DNA of 64,000 nt from Ralstonia sp. UNC404CL21Col (GTDB taxonomy: Bacteria > Pseudomonadota > Gammaproteobacteria > Burkholderiales > Burkholderiaceae). Below the pieces are notes generated by a model. That model ran no database searches, was not told the origin of the DNA, and saw nothing but the letters and a program-made list of their open reading frames with translations. The translations under genes were made by a program, and so were the position numbers. Positions 54,636-64,000 of the stretch are shown here, piece by piece. The stretch lies in contig NZ_JIBE01000003.1 of assembly GCF_000620465.1 (NCBI RefSeq), positions 496,001 to 560,000 on the forward strand. The letters are read 5' to 3'. Numbering within the stretch: the first letter of the stretch is position 1; each line of letters begins with the position of its first letter.

Positions 54636-55940
54636 TCAAGCGGTGATGCCGCCGAAGGCCGTGAAATATTCCGGGAACGTCTTGCCGACGCAGCGCGGGT
54701 CGTTGATCCGCACCGGCACCGGGCCGAACGCCGCCAAGGAGAAAGCCATCGCCATACGATGGTCATCGTAGGTGTCGATGCCACCGGCCGGCGGCGTCCA
54801 TTGCGACGGAGGCGTCACGCGAATGTAGTCTGCGCCCTCTTCCACCTCGGCGCCGAGCTTGCGCAGTTCGGTGGCCATGGCGCTCAGGCGGTCGGTTTCC
54901 TTGACGCGCCAGCTCGCGATATTCGTCAGCGTGGTCGTGCCGTCGGCAAACAGTGCTGCCACGGCCAGGGTCATTGCCGCATCCGGAATGTGGTTGCAAT
55001 CCAACTCAACGGCGTGCAGCTTGCCGTCGTCGCGTTCGACGCCGCGCACTTCGATCCAGTTGTCGCCGGCCATCACGTTGGCGCCCATGCGGTTCAGCGC
55101 GTCGGCAAAGCGGACATCGCCCTGGATGCTCGACATGCCAACGCCCTCCACACGTACCGGCCCGCCGCCCAGCGCGCCGGCCGCGAGGAAGTACGACGCC
55201 GACGAGGCATCCCCTTCCACAAAGATCTCGCCCGGCGCCTTGTAGGCCACGCCGGTCGGCACCGTGAACGACGCCCAGCCGTCACGCGCGACCTGCACGC
55301 CGAAGCGCGCCATCAGATTCAGCGTGATCTCGATGTACGGCTTGGAAATCAACTCACCCACCACTTCGATGGTGACGTTGCCGGCAGACTCCACCAGCGG
55401 CAATGCCATCAGCAATGCCGTCAGAAACTGGCTCGACACATCGCCGCGCACACGGATCGGCGCGTCGATCTTGACCGGTGCGGCGTGGATTGCCAGCGGC
55501 GGATAGCCCTCGTTGCCCGTGTAGTCGATGCGCGCACCGACTTGGCACAGGCCATCGACCAAGTCGCCGATCGGCCGTTCGTGCATGCGCGGCACACCGT
55601 GCAGCGTGTACTCGCCACCTTGCAGCGCCAGCGCGGCCGTCAGCGGACGGATGGCTGTGCCAGCGTTGCCCATGAACAGATCGGCCGACTTGTTCGGGAA
55701 GCGGCCGGCGGTGCCGGTGACGCGATATGCGTTGTCGCCCAGGCCTTCCACCGCGACGCCCAGCTTGCCCAGCGCATCAAGCATGACACGCGTGTCGTCA
55801 GAGTCGAGCAGGTCGCGCACCACGGTTTCGCCCTGCGCGAGTGCGGCGAGCAACAGCACACGATTGGAGATGCTCTTCGAGCCCGGCAGCTTGATGGTGC
55901 CGCGCGCCGTCTTCAGCGGGCCGACGTCGAGATGTTCCAT
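54636..55940 (-). CDS. aroA: 3-phosphoshikimate 1-carboxyvinyltransferase (EPSP synthase)
   Basis: The protein has 434 residues. Sixth step of the shikimate pathway. Substrate motifs are [18 protein letters not shown] (residues 16-33), [17 protein letters not shown] and [16 protein letters not shown], and [18 protein letters not shown] near the end. Class I type. The ATG at 55940 ([15 protein letters not shown]) matches the family start; tyrA lies 26 bp upstream on the same strand. Confidence 0.96.
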   Translation of the reverse strand: MEHLDVGPLKTARGTIKLPGSKSISNRVLLLAALAQGETVVRDLLDSDDTRVMLDALGKLGVAVEGLGDNAYRVTGTAGRFPNKSADLFMGNAGTAIRPLTAALALQGGEYTLHGVPRMHERPIGDLVDGLCQVGARIDYTGNEGYPPLAIHAAPVKIDAPIRVRGDVSSQFLTALLMALPLVESAGNVTIEVVGELISKPYIEITLNLMARFGVQVARDGWASFTVPTGVAYKAPGEIFVEGDASSASYFLAAGALGGGPVRVEGVGMSSIQGDVRFADALNRMGANVMAGDNWIEVRGVERDDGKLHAVELDCNHIPDAAMTLAVAALFADGTTTLTNIASWRVKETDRLSAMATELRKLGAEVEEGADYIRVTPPSQWTPPAGGIDTYDDHRMAMAFSLAAFGPVPVRINDPRCVGKTFPEYFTAFGGITA

Positions 55941-55966
55941 GAATCCACTCAGTTCAAAACAAAACG

Positions 55967-56875
55967 TTATTCGGATTGCGGGCCGGTGGCATTTGCCGCT
56001 GCCACGCGTTGCGGCCACGCCAAACGCGCCTCGCTGGCACGGCGGAACACACGCTCGAGCGAGGCGCCGTCGTGCTCCGCAATCATCGTCTTCAAGCGCC
56101 CGATCACGGCTTCATACGTCGTGAGTTCCCGCAGCAACGCATCGCGATTCGACAGGCAGATGTCGCGCCACATCTCCGGCGACGATGCGGCAATGCGCGT
56201 GAAATCGCGGAAACCGCCGCCGGCAAAATCCAGCTTGAGCGAGGCATCTTCGGCATTGATGATCTGCGCGACCAGCGCATACGACAGCACGTGCGGCAGG
56301 TGGCTGACGGCCGCGAACACGGCGTCGTGCTGCACGGCCGACATGATGTGGCAATAGGCGCCCGCCGCTTCCCACATCGCCTGCACGCGGGCGATATCGC
56401 TACGGCGGTTCTCCTGCAGGGGGCACAGCACAGTCTTTTTGCCGACATAGAGATCGGCCAAGGCCGCCTCCACGCCGTTCAGTTCTCGACCGGCAATCGG
56501 ATGGGCCGGCACGAACTGGCTGACCTGGTCGCCCAGCGCCGTCTTGGCCGCCATGATGACGTCGGACTTGGTGCTGCCGGCGTCCGTGACGACGGTGTCC
56601 GGGCCCAGATGCGGTTGCATGGCCAGCAGCAACGGCAGCGTCTGGGCGACAGGCGCGCACAGCACGACCATGTCGGCGCCGCGCACGGCCTCTTCCATCG
56701 GCAGGGCTTCGTCGATCACGCCGAGTCGGATCGCCGCCTCAAGCGACGCAGCCGATCGCCCGACGCCCACGACATGCTGGACCACGCCCGCGCGACGCAA
56801 GGCCAGCGCCAGCGAACCGCCAATCAGGCCCACGCCGACAATCACCAACCGGGAACTCGAAAAAGAAGAGGCCAC
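55967..56875 (-). CDS. tyrA: Prephenate dehydrogenase
   Basis: The protein has 302 residues. Oxidatively decarboxylates prephenate (or arogenate) for tyrosine synthesis. Rossmann motif [21 protein letters not shown], substrate motifs [10 protein letters not shown] and [18 protein letters not shown], and C-terminal [23 protein letters not shown]. There is no fused chorismate mutase, unlike E. coli TyrA; the mutase is on PheA here. The start is a GTG at 56875. Confidence 0.93.
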   Translation of the reverse strand: MASSFSSSRLVIVGVGLIGGSLALALRRAGVVQHVVGVGRSAASLEAAIRLGVIDEALPMEEAVRGADMVVLCAPVAQTLPLLLAMQPHLGPDTVVTDAGSTKSDVIMAAKTALGDQVSQFVPAHPIAGRELNGVEAALADLYVGKKTVLCPLQENRRSDIARVQAMWEAAGAYCHIMSAVQHDAVFAAVSHLPHVLSYALVAQIINAEDASLKLDFAGGGFRDFTRIAASSPEMWRDICLSNRDALLRELTTYEAVIGRLKTMIAEHDGASLERVFRRASEARLAWPQRVAAANATGPQSE

Positions 56876-56972
56876 AACACCGCCCTGCCAGAAAAAAGCA
56901 AAGCGGCATTGTAGCCCGATGTGCTCGGCGCCCGATGCCTGAAACGGGGCGCCACGGCGGTTGCGACGGAAG

Positions 56973-58097
56973 TTACGCGGCCGCTTCTTCCTGCGCCAGC
57001 GCTGCCTCCAGGGCTGCGATGAATGTGGCGTTCTCTTCCGGCAAGCCGATGCTGATGCGCAGCCATTGCGGCAAGCCGTAGTTGCCGACCGGACGCACGA
57101 TCACACCTTGCTTGAGCAATGCAACGTTCACGCGCGCACCGGCGCTCGTGTCATCACCCACGCGAACCAGCACAAAATTGCCCGCGGACGGTACGTACTG
57201 CAGACCTAGCCGATCAAAGGCGTCCGTCAGTTGCACGTAGCCGGCAGCGTTCAGTTCGGCCGATTGGCGCAGAAACTCCGCGTCGTTGAGCGCCGCCACC
57301 GCCGCCGCTTGCGCCAGGCTGTTGACGTTGAACGGCTGACGGATGCGATTGAGCAGATCGGTCAACTGCGGTTGCGCAATGCCGTAGCCCACACGCAAGC
57401 CGGCCAGCCCGTATGCCTTCGAGAACGTGCGCGACACCAGCAGGTTCGGGTATTGGCACACCCACGCGGTGGAATCGTACTGCTGCTCCGGCTTCAGGAA
57501 TTCGTTGTACGCCTCATCCAGCACGACGACCACCGTCGGCGGCACCTTTGCCAGGAACGCCGCAATCGCATCGGCCGGCAGGAACGTGCCGGTCGGATTG
57601 TTCGGGTTGGCGATGTAGATCAGGCGCGTGTCCGGCGTGATGGCAGCGGCCATCGCGTCGAGGTCATGACCGTAATCGCGGGCTGGCACCTCGATGGCGC
57701 GCGCGCCCACTTCCTGGGCCGCCAGCGCATACACGGCAAACGAATGCTGGGCGTAAATCACGGCCTGCCCGGGCGACACCAGCGCGCGAGCGGCCAGCTC
57801 GAGAATGTCATTGCTGCCGTTGCCGAGCGTGATCCATGTTTCCGGCACGCCAAACTTGGCATGCAGCGCGGCTTTCAGGCTGAAACCGTTGGCATCCGGA
57901 TAGCGCGCCAGTTCGTCAATGGCCGCAGCCATCGCGTTCTTGGCTGACTGTGGCATGCCCAGCGGGTTTTCGTTGGACGCCAGCTTGACGATGCGCGCGG
58001 CATCCAGGCCGAACTCGCGTGCCACTTCGGAAATCGGCTTGCCGGCCACATAAGGGGCGATGGCGCGGACATACTCGGGGCCGAACTGCAAAGACAT
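56973..58097 (-). CDS. hisC: Histidinol-phosphate aminotransferase family (HisC-like) in the aromatic operon
   Basis: The protein has 374 residues. Fold-type I PLP aminotransferase: LASNENPLGMPQSAKNAM, YIANPNNPTGTFLP, VVVLDEAYNEFL, and the PLP lysine in VSRTFSKAYGLAGLRVGYGIA. Its position between pheA and tyrA, away from the his operon, suggests it transaminates phenylpyruvate or hydroxyphenylpyruvate as well as, or instead of, imidazole-acetol phosphate; this is the copy usually labelled hisC2. ATG at 58097 (MSLQFGPEYV). Confidence 0.9.
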   Translation of the reverse strand: MSLQFGPEYVRAIAPYVAGKPISEVAREFGLDAARIVKLASNENPLGMPQSAKNAMAAAIDELARYPDANGFSLKAALHAKFGVPETWITLGNGSNDILELAARALVSPGQAVIYAQHSFAVYALAAQEVGARAIEVPARDYGHDLDAMAAAITPDTRLIYIANPNNPTGTFLPADAIAAFLAKVPPTVVVVLDEAYNEFLKPEQQYDSTAWVCQYPNLLVSRTFSKAYGLAGLRVGYGIAQPQLTDLLNRIRQPFNVNSLAQAAAVAALNDAEFLRQSAELNAAGYVQLTDAFDRLGLQYVPSAGNFVLVRVGDDTSAGARVNVALLKQGVIVRPVGNYGLPQWLRISIGLPEENATFIAALEAALAQEEAAA

Positions 58098-58149
58098 GGG
58101 GTGCTCCTCCGTTATCGACGCTCTGCCCGTGCAGAGCGCCTTGAATCCC

Positions 58150-59265
58150 TCAATGTGCCGAGGGATAGGACCCCAACACTTTGAAATACGCCGCGTCATG
58201 ACGCAGCTTTTCCAGCGCGCGCGCTACTTGCGGGTCGCGCTGATGGCCTTCCACGTCGACGTAGAAGTAGTACTCCCAGGCGCCGCTGCGCGCCGGACGC
58301 GACTCGAAACGGCACATCGACACGCCGTTCTCGGCCAACGGGGCCAGCAACTTGTAGACGGCGCCGGCCTCGTTCGGCACCGACAAAATCAACGACGTTT
58401 GATCGCGCCCGCTCGGCTCCGTCTCGTAATTGCCGATCACGACAAAGCGCGTGCGGTTGTGCGGATCGTCTTCCACATTGGCACGCACCACGTGCAGCCC
58501 GTAGCGGTTGGCCGCCTGCACGCTCGCCAGCGCGGCCACCGTTTCGTCCTCGCCAGCCATGCGCGCAGCCTCGGCGTTGCTCGACACGGCCTCGCGCGGC
58601 AAGTTCGGATAGTTCGTGTTCAACCACCGTTGACACTGCGCCAGCGCCTGCGCATGCGCACGCACCACCTTCACTTGCGACATGTCGCCCGTCTTGTGCA
58701 GCAGGTTGTGATGCACCCGCAGCGCAATCTCGCCGCTGATCTTCAGCGACGTCTGCAAGAACAGGTCGAGCGTGCGCGACACCACGCCTTCCGTCGAATT
58801 TTCGACCGGCACCACACCGCAATCGACCGTGCCGGACTCCGCCGCACGAAACACTTCATCGATGCTCGGGCACGGCATCGGCTGGATTTCGTGGCCGAAA
58901 TGCGCGATCACCGCCTGCTCCGAAAACGTGCCTGCGGGGCCGAGGTAACCGATGCGCAGCGCCTGTTCCAGGCCGCGGCACGCCGACATCACCTCACGCC
59001 AGATGGCGGCGATGCTCTCGTCGTGCAGCGGCCCCGGATTGCCCGACTGCATCTTGCGAATGACCTGCAGTTCGCGATCCGGCCGGAATGCCGGCGACGA
59101 ATAGCGCTTCTTCACCTCGCCCACTTCCTGCGCCACCTTGGCGCGGTCGGAAAGCAGTGCAAGCAGCTGGTTGTCGATGGCGTCGATCTGCGTGCGCAAC
59201 GGCGCAAGCTCGGCCGCCAATGCGGCGTCCTTGTTTTGCTTCGTATCGTCTGACTGACTGGTCAT
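58150..59265 (-). CDS. pheA: Bifunctional chorismate mutase / prephenate dehydratase
   Basis: The protein has 371 residues. An N-terminal AroQ chorismate mutase (about 20-105, LAPLRTQIDAIDNQLLALLSDRAKVAQEVGEVK). Then prephenate dehydratase (IGYLGPAGTFSEQA, VPVENSTEGVVSRTLDLF, HNRTRFVVIG) and a C-terminal ACT domain (TSLILSVPNEAGAVYKLLAPLAENGVSMCRFESRPAR) for feedback by phenylalanine. ATG at 59265; a TTG 21 bp upstream is less likely. Confidence 0.96.
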   Translation of the reverse strand: MTSQSDDTKQNKDAALAAELAPLRTQIDAIDNQLLALLSDRAKVAQEVGEVKKRYSSPAFRPDRELQVIRKMQSGNPGPLHDESIAAIWREVMSACRGLEQALRIGYLGPAGTFSEQAVIAHFGHEIQPMPCPSIDEVFRAAESGTVDCGVVPVENSTEGVVSRTLDLFLQTSLKISGEIALRVHHNLLHKTGDMSQVKVVRAHAQALAQCQRWLNTNYPNLPREAVSSNAEAARMAGEDETVAALASVQAANRYGLHVVRANVEDDPHNRTRFVVIGNYETEPSGRDQTSLILSVPNEAGAVYKLLAPLAENGVSMCRFESRPARSGAWEYYFYVDVEGHQRDPQVARALEKLRHDAAYFKVLGSYPSAH

Positions 59266-59352
59266 TGTAGGAATCGGGTTCGGCAACGGATTGCAAATTG
59301 CCGCGCGAAGCGGGCGCTTCGCGCAATGTTCTGCCGTGATCGAGGATCAGCG

Positions 59353-60489
59353 TTATGCGGACGCTCTTTCAAAGTCACGCATGAAGTCGACCAGCGCCTC
59401 AACACCTTCGAGCGGCATCGCGTTGTAGATGCTCGCTCGCATGCCGCCTACGGACTTGTGGCCCTTGAGCTGCACCAACCCGCGCTCGCGCGCCTGCGCG
59501 AGGAAGGCCTCGTTGCGGGATTCATCGTTGAGGAAGAACGGCACGTTCATGCGCGACCGGCACGTCGGATGGATTTCGTTGCGGTAGAAGCTGCTGGCGT
59601 CGATAAAGTCGTACAGCATCTTCGACTTGATGATGTTGCGCGTCTCCAGCGCCTCCACACCACCCTGGCGCTTGATCCACTGGAACACAAGCCCCGCGAT
59701 GTAGATAGCGTAAGTGGGCGGCGTGTTGTACATGGAGCCGTTCTCGGCCACGAGACGCCAGTTGAATGCCGACGGGCACAGCGGATGTGCGTGACCCAGA
59801 AGATCCTTGCGCACGATGGCAATCGTCAGGCCGGCGGGGCCGATGTTTTTCTGCGCGCCGCCATACAGGACCTGATAGCCGTTCCAGTCGATCGGCCGCG
59901 AGAGGATGTGGCTAGACACGTCGGACACCACCACACGCCCGTGCGCCTGGCCAACGTCGGGCGTCTCCTGATATTCAACGCCAACAATGGTTTCGTTCGT
60001 GCACAGGTGCACGTAGGCCGCATCCGACGACAGCTTCCAAGTCGATACATCCGGAATCTTATGGAAGCGCTCAGCCTCGCTCGTGGCGGCGATGTTCACC
60101 TCGCCGTATTTGCGCGCCTCCTGCTGCGACTTGACCGACCACGTGCCGGTGACGACATAATCCGCCTTCGGCGCATCGGCCGAAAGCCGGCGCATCAGGT
60201 TCAGCGGCACGATCGCGTTTTCGGCGATGGCGCCCCCTTGCAGGAAGAGGATTTCGTAATTGTCCGGCACCGCCAGCAGCTGCCGCAAATCGCTGAACGC
60301 TGCCGCCAGAATGCTTTCGAATTCCCGGCCGCGATGGCTCATTTCCATCACGCTCATGCCGCTGCCATGCCAGGAGACCATCTCCTCCTTCGCCTGTTCC
60401 AGCACCTCGAGCGGCAGCACTGCCGGCCCTGCCGAAAAGTTGTACACACGCGCCTGGCTGGCTTGGAGGGCTCGATCCGCTTGGTTCAT
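59353..60489 (-). CDS. serC: Phosphoserine aminotransferase
   Basis: The protein has 378 residues. Makes 3-phosphoserine for serine (and pyridoxine) synthesis. [23 protein letters not shown] at the start and the PLP lysine in [23 protein letters not shown] are diagnostic; C-terminal [23 protein letters not shown] also matches. It is first in the serC-pheA-hisC-tyrA-aroA-cmk-rpsA run. ATG at 60489 lacks a strong ribosome site and lies close after a hairpin. Confidence 0.96.
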   Translation of the reverse strand: MNQADRALQASQARVYNFSAGPAVLPLEVLEQAKEEMVSWHGSGMSVMEMSHRGREFESILAAAFSDLRQLLAVPDNYEILFLQGGAIAENAIVPLNLMRRLSADAPKADYVVTGTWSVKSQQEARKYGEVNIAATSEAERFHKIPDVSTWKLSSDAAYVHLCTNETIVGVEYQETPDVGQAHGRVVVSDVSSHILSRPIDWNGYQVLYGGAQKNIGPAGLTIAIVRKDLLGHAHPLCPSAFNWRLVAENGSMYNTPPTYAIYIAGLVFQWIKRQGGVEALETRNIIKSKMLYDFIDASSFYRNEIHPTCRSRMNVPFFLNDESRNEAFLAQARERGLVQLKGHKSVGGMRASIYNAMPLEGVEALVDFMRDFERASA

Positions 60490-60509
60490 AGGACGAAGGG
60501 CAAAAGAAA

Positions 60510-60542
60510 AATGGCTGTCTGGGCGCAAACCCAAACAGCCAT
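60510..60542 (-). terminator. Terminator of the DUF2059 gene, abutting serC
   Basis: AATGGCTGT.TGGG arms (60510-60523 with 60529-60542) have one mismatch. The minus strand carries TTTTTCTTTT after the stem. It ends about 20 bp before the serC start; a -10-like GATAAT on the minus strand (60544-60539) overlaps the stem. Confidence 0.75.
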
Positions 60543-60602
60543 TATCTACCAACTGACAGCCCGACGGGGATTGTGTCCCGATCGTCTGTCTATGCCGGTC
60601 AA

Positions 60603-61163
60603 TTACTTCGCAGCAGCGGCAACTTCCTTGTCAGCCATGTCGCGCATCTTCTTGCCGACTTGCGGACCGTACTTCTGCATCACGTTGCCCCACACTTCTT
60701 GCATAGCCTTGCCTTGGTTGGCCATGAACTTCTGGCCGCTCGGCGTCTTCAGGAACGTGGTCAGGTCCTTGATTTCCTGGGTCGAGTAGTACTTGCCCAG
60801 CGAGTCATAGTGGGCTTGCAGGGCGTCCTTGCGGAAGGCTTCCGTGTCGAAGTCCTTGCCAGCGCCGTCGGTCATGCGCTGCACAGCGCCATTCTTCTTC
60901 AGCTTGTCGACAGCCGCTTGCTTCTGCTTGTCGTTCAGAGTCTTGTTCTCGACCAGTGCCTGCTCCAGCACCAGCGGGGCTTCCTGCTTTGCGCCGTTGG
61001 CCAGCACTTCACCCTGACCCTTGATGGCTGCGTCGACGTTCATCGTCGTCAGCAGGTCCTTGATGGCTGCCGTCTTGTCAGCGTCGCCAGCCTGCGCGAA
61101 TGCAAACAGCGGAGCGAAACCGGCCACCACGATCAGATGTTTGAGTTTGAGACTCTTGTGCAT
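60603..61163 (-). CDS. DUF2059 domain-containing secreted protein
   Basis: The protein has 186 residues. Signal peptide ([23 protein letters not shown]) then a helical, lysine-rich body with the DUF2059 pattern [30 protein letters not shown] near residues 118-147. The function of the family is unknown. AAGGGAG precedes the ATG at 61163. It lies between gyrA and serC, a conserved position in this group, and has its own terminator. Confidence 0.83.
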   Translation of the reverse strand: MHKSLKLKHLIVVAGFAPLFAFAQAGDADKTAAIKDLLTTMNVDAAIKGQGEVLANGAKQEAPLVLEQALVENKTLNDKQKQAAVDKLKKNGAVQRMTDGAGKDFDTEAFRKDALQAHYDSLGKYYSTQEIKDLTTFLKTPSGQKFMANQGKAMQEVWGNVMQKYGPQVGKKMRDMADKEVAAAAK

Positions 61164-61291
61164 TGTTGCTCCCTTGAGATAAGCGTTGCGTTTAGGCCGG
61201 GCGTGTGATGCAAAAGTTCCAGGCCCTTGCCGCGCACAGGTCCGGCATCATGACAGAACTGCGCCTAACGGCAAGCAAAAGATGTTTCTAA

Positions 61292-63961
61292 TTATGTCTC
61301 GCTGCTGTCATCCGACTGTGCATCGGCACCCGGGGCGGCATCCGCCGCATCGGCGCCCTCAACAGCATCCGCGCCTTCAGCATCGGACTCCATCACACGT
61401 TGCAGCCCGGACAGCTTGTTGCCCTCACCCACCGAGATGAGCGTGACGCCCTGCGTAGCGCGCCCCATTTCGCGGATCTCGTCCACACGCGTACGGATCA
61501 GCACGCCGCCCGTCGTGATCAGCATGATCTCGTCTTCAGGCGCCACCAGCGCCGCAGCCACCACCTTGCCGTTACGCTCCGAGGTCTGGATGGCGATCAT
61601 GCCCTTCGTGCCGCGGCCATGACGGGTGTATTCCGAGATCGGGGTGCGCTTGCCGTAGCCGTTTTCGGTGGCCGTCAGCACGCTACCCGCACCGGATTGA
61701 GCCCCTTCGCCCGCGGTTTCTGCCGGCGCCACCAACATGGCGATCACCTGCTGGTTCTCTTCGAGGTTCATGCCGCGAACACCGCGGGCCTGGCGGCCCA
61801 TCGGGCGCACGTCGTTCTCATCGAAGCGCACCGCCTTGCCGGCGTCCGAGAACAGCATCACATCGTGCTGACCATCGGTAATGTCTGCGCCGATGAGGAA
61901 ATCGCCCTCGTCCAGATCCACCGCAATGATCCCGGCCTTGCGGGGGTTCGAGAATTCCGTCAGCGCCGTCTTCTTGACCGTCCCCTTCGAGGTGGCCATG
62001 AACACGAAGTGCTGCTCGTCGAACTGCTTCACCGGAAGGATCACGTTGATCTTCTCGCCCGGCGACAGCGGGAACATATTGACGATCGGACGACCGCGCG
62101 AGTTGCGGCTGCCCTGCGGCACCTCCCACACCTTCAGCCAGTACAGACGGCCGCGGTTGGAGAAGCAGAGGATGTAGTCGTGCGTGTTGGCGACAAACAG
62201 CGTGTCGATCCAGTCGTCTTCCTTCGTCGCAGCAGCCTGCTTGCCGCGCCCGCCACGCTTTTGCGCCCGGTACTCGGAAATCGGCTGGCTCTTCATGTAG
62301 CCACTGTGGGACAGCGTCACCACGAGATCCTGCGGCGTAATGAGGTCTTCTGTATCCAACTCCGTCGCGTTGTGCTCAATCTGCGAACGACGCTCGTCGC
62401 CGAATTCAGCGCGAATCGCGGTGAGTTCCTCGACGATGATGGCGGTAATGCGTTCGGGCCGCGCCAGGATGTCCAACAGATCGGCGATCTGCGCCATCAC
62501 CTCGCGGTATTCCTGGACGATCTTGTCTTGCTCCAGCCCAGTGAGACGTTGCAGGCGCATCTGCAGAATTTCCTGCGCTTGCGTGTCCGACAGCTTGTAG
62601 AGGCCGTCGGCCTGCATACCAAACGCAGGCAGCAGACCTTCCGGGCGATACGCTGCGCCGCCGCCCGAGGTTTCGCTTTCGGCGCGCACGAGCATGTCGC
62701 GCACGAGGCCCGAATCCCAGCTGCGGCTCATCAACTCGGCCTTCGCGACCGGCGGAGTCGGCGCAGCCTTGATGATGGCGATGAACTCATCGATGTTCGC
62801 AAGCGCCACAGCCAGACCTTCGAGGATGTGGCCACGCTCGCGCGCCTTGCGCAAGTCAAATACGGTGCGACGCGTTACCACCTCGCGGCGGTGCAGCAGG
62901 AAGCACTCCAGCATCTGGCGCAGGTTCAGCAGGCGCGGCTGGCCGTCGACCAGCGCGACCATGTTCATGCCGAACGTGTCCTGCAGCTGCGTATTCTTAT
63001 AGAGGTTGTTGAGCACAACCTCCGGCACCTCGCCGCGCTTGAGTTCGATCACGACGCGCATGCCGGACTTGTCCGACTCGTCGCGAATGTCCGAAATGCC
63101 TTCGATCCGCTTTTCGGTGACCAGCTCGGCGATACGCTCGAGCAGCGTGCGCTTGTTAACTTGATACGGCAGCTCGTCGACGATGATCGCCTGGCGCTGG
63201 CCGCGGTCGATATCTTCGAAGTGCGTCTTGGCGCGCATCACCACGCGGCCGCGGCCGGTGCGATAGCCCTCGCGGACACCCGAAATGCCGTAGATGATGC
63301 CCGCCGTCGGGAAGTCCGGCGCCGGAATCAGTTCGATCAGCTCGTCGACCGTCGCTTCCGGGTTGCGCAGCAAGTGCAAGCAGCCATCGACGACTTCGTT
63401 CAGGTTGTGCGGCGGAATGTTCGTCGCCATACCCACCGCAATCCCGGACGAACCGTTGATCAGCAAGTTGGGAATGCGCGCCGGCAAAACGGACGGTTCA
63501 GTTTCGGAGCCGTCGTAGTTCGGCTCGAAATTCACCGTCTCCTTGTCGAGGTCGGCCAGCAGTTCGTGGGCAATCTTCGACAGGCGGATTTCGGTGTAAC
63601 GCATCGCCGCGGCGTTGTCGCCGTCGACCGAGCCGAAGTTGCCCTGGCCGTCGACGAGCATGTAGCGCAGCGAGAAGTTCTGCGCCATCCGCACGATGGT
63701 GTCGTATACAGCGGTGTCGCCGTGGGGGTGATACTTACCGATCACATCCCCGACAATACGGGCGGACTTCTTATAGGGGCGATTCCAGTCGTTGTTCAGC
63801 TCGTGCATCGAATAAAGCGCACGGCGATGCACCGGCTTGAGACCATCCCGCACATCTGGAAGCGCGCGGCCCACGATCACGCTCATGGCGTAAGCGAGGT
63901 ACGAACTGCGCATTTCTTCTTCGAGCGATACCGGGAGTGTCTCTTTGGCGAATTGATCCAT
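61292..63961 (-). CDS. gyrA: DNA gyrase subunit A
   Basis: The protein has 889 residues. Breakage-reunion subunit of gyrase. N-terminal [29 protein letters not shown], then [16 protein letters not shown] (Thr83, Asp87 in E. coli numbering) and the catalytic [10 protein letters not shown] (Tyr122). The C-terminal pinwheel is present, with the GyrA-box QKRGGRGK that lets gyrase wrap DNA. It ends in an Ala/Asp-rich acidic tail ([20 protein letters not shown]). ATG at 63961. Thr83 replaces the E. coli Ser83 but is a common natural state in this group. Confidence 0.97.
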   Translation of the reverse strand: MDQFAKETLPVSLEEEMRSSYLAYAMSVIVGRALPDVRDGLKPVHRRALYSMHELNNDWNRPYKKSARIVGDVIGKYHPHGDTAVYDTIVRMAQNFSLRYMLVDGQGNFGSVDGDNAAAMRYTEIRLSKIAHELLADLDKETVNFEPNYDGSETEPSVLPARIPNLLINGSSGIAVGMATNIPPHNLNEVVDGCLHLLRNPEATVDELIELIPAPDFPTAGIIYGISGVREGYRTGRGRVVMRAKTHFEDIDRGQRQAIIVDELPYQVNKRTLLERIAELVTEKRIEGISDIRDESDKSGMRVVIELKRGEVPEVVLNNLYKNTQLQDTFGMNMVALVDGQPRLLNLRQMLECFLLHRREVVTRRTVFDLRKARERGHILEGLAVALANIDEFIAIIKAAPTPPVAKAELMSRSWDSGLVRDMLVRAESETSGGGAAYRPEGLLPAFGMQADGLYKLSDTQAQEILQMRLQRLTGLEQDKIVQEYREVMAQIADLLDILARPERITAIIVEELTAIRAEFGDERRSQIEHNATELDTEDLITPQDLVVTLSHSGYMKSQPISEYRAQKRGGRGKQAAATKEDDWIDTLFVANTHDYILCFSNRGRLYWLKVWEVPQGSRNSRGRPIVNMFPLSPGEKINVILPVKQFDEQHFVFMATSKGTVKKTALTEFSNPRKAGIIAVDLDEGDFLIGADITDGQHDVMLFSDAGKAVRFDENDVRPMGRQARGVRGMNLEENQQVIAMLVAPAETAGEGAQSGAGSVLTATENGYGKRTPISEYTRHGRGTKGMIAIQTSERNGKVVAAALVAPEDEIMLITTGGVLIRTRVDEIREMGRATQGVTLISVGEGNKLSGLQRVMESDAEGADAVEGADAADAAPGADAQSDDSSET

Positions 63962-64000
63962 TGGGCGAACGGTGGGAGGTCCCTAGTGAGCGTAGTGATG

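Noticed and set aside
63710-63725. GyrA Thr83 as an acquired quinolone-resistance mutation
   Set aside because: Threonine is a frequent natural residue at this position in Burkholderiaceae; Asp87 is intact.
1-64000. CRISPR arrays, insertion sequences, prophage or integrative elements
   Set aside because: I saw no regularly spaced repeats, transposase, integrase or phage genes, and no terminal repeats apart from the small dyads listed.

Overview
The window reads as ordinary core chromosome of a high-GC betaproteobacterium of the family Burkholderiaceae. Gene content and order (parE / lytic transglycosylase / parC; rpsP-rimM-trmD-rplS; gyrA / DUF2059 / serC-pheA-hisC-tyrA-aroA-cmk-rpsA-ihfB-lapA-lapB-ugd-hldE-hldD) best fit Ralstonia, probably the R. 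pickettii side of the genus. That placement is inference from remembered synteny and protein sequences, not from a search. I see no insertion sequence, prophage, integrase, toxin-antitoxin pair, restriction system or CRISPR array. Coding density is high and every large reading frame is intact. Only parC is cut by the window edge.

Layout. 1-5.8 kb: topoisomerase IV genes around a soluble-type lytic transglycosylase, then the ABC-F ATPase Uup. 5.9-10.1 kb: small membrane proteins, a GltI-like amino-acid binding protein, a Kdo hydroxylase (KdoO family), tRNA-Arg(CCT) and three of the four long gene-poor stretches. 10.1-15.7 kb: an RhlE-like DEAD-box helicase with a long leader, an EgtB/SenA-like plus EgtD pair, and a yybP-ykoY (Mn2+) riboswitch ahead of a TerC-family membrane protein. 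15.7-24.3 kb: a threonine-dehydratase-like enzyme, thyA-folA, pmbA, darP-mog, orn, and an M48 protease with rsgA. 24.4-28.4 kb: CobD-like protein, CoA pyrophosphatase, and the rplS-trmD-rimM-rpsP ribosomal operon. 28.5-36.0 kb: a PQQ-type sugar dehydrogenase, small secreted or membrane proteins, a radical SAM protein, a Tat-exported PhoD phosphatase, and lrp divergent from dadA. 36.1-42.5 kb: acyl-CoA dehydrogenase with etfA/etfB, then metNIQ. 42.7-46.3 kb: deacetylase, MltB, CysM, ComEA. 46.4-64 kb: a nearly continuous minus-strand block making heptose and UDP-glucuronate precursors, LapAB (LPS assembly control), IHF-beta, ribosomal protein S1, the aromatic amino-acid/serine supra-operon and gyrA.

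Functional themes. Envelope and LPS building recur (hldD, hldE, ugd, lapAB, kdoO, two lytic transglycosylases). So do translation and RNA metabolism (rpsA, rpsP, rplS, trmD, rimM, rsgA, darP, orn, DEAD helicase, Uup), amino-acid uptake and catabolism (metNIQ, gltI-like, lrp/dadA), and one-carbon/nucleotide supply (thyA, folA, cmk).

I did not find an obvious new multi-gene system. The observations most worth checking are these: an EgtB-family protein that appears to have lost two of three iron ligands next to an intact EgtD; an exact 59-bp tandem duplication at the 3' end of lrp; an AT-rich island bracketed by an 11-bp inverted repeat beside tRNA-Arg; mutually exclusive pairings in the TerC riboswitch; hairpin terminators placed immediately upstream of metN, comEA and serC; and an orphan minus-strand terminator near 6.2 kb.
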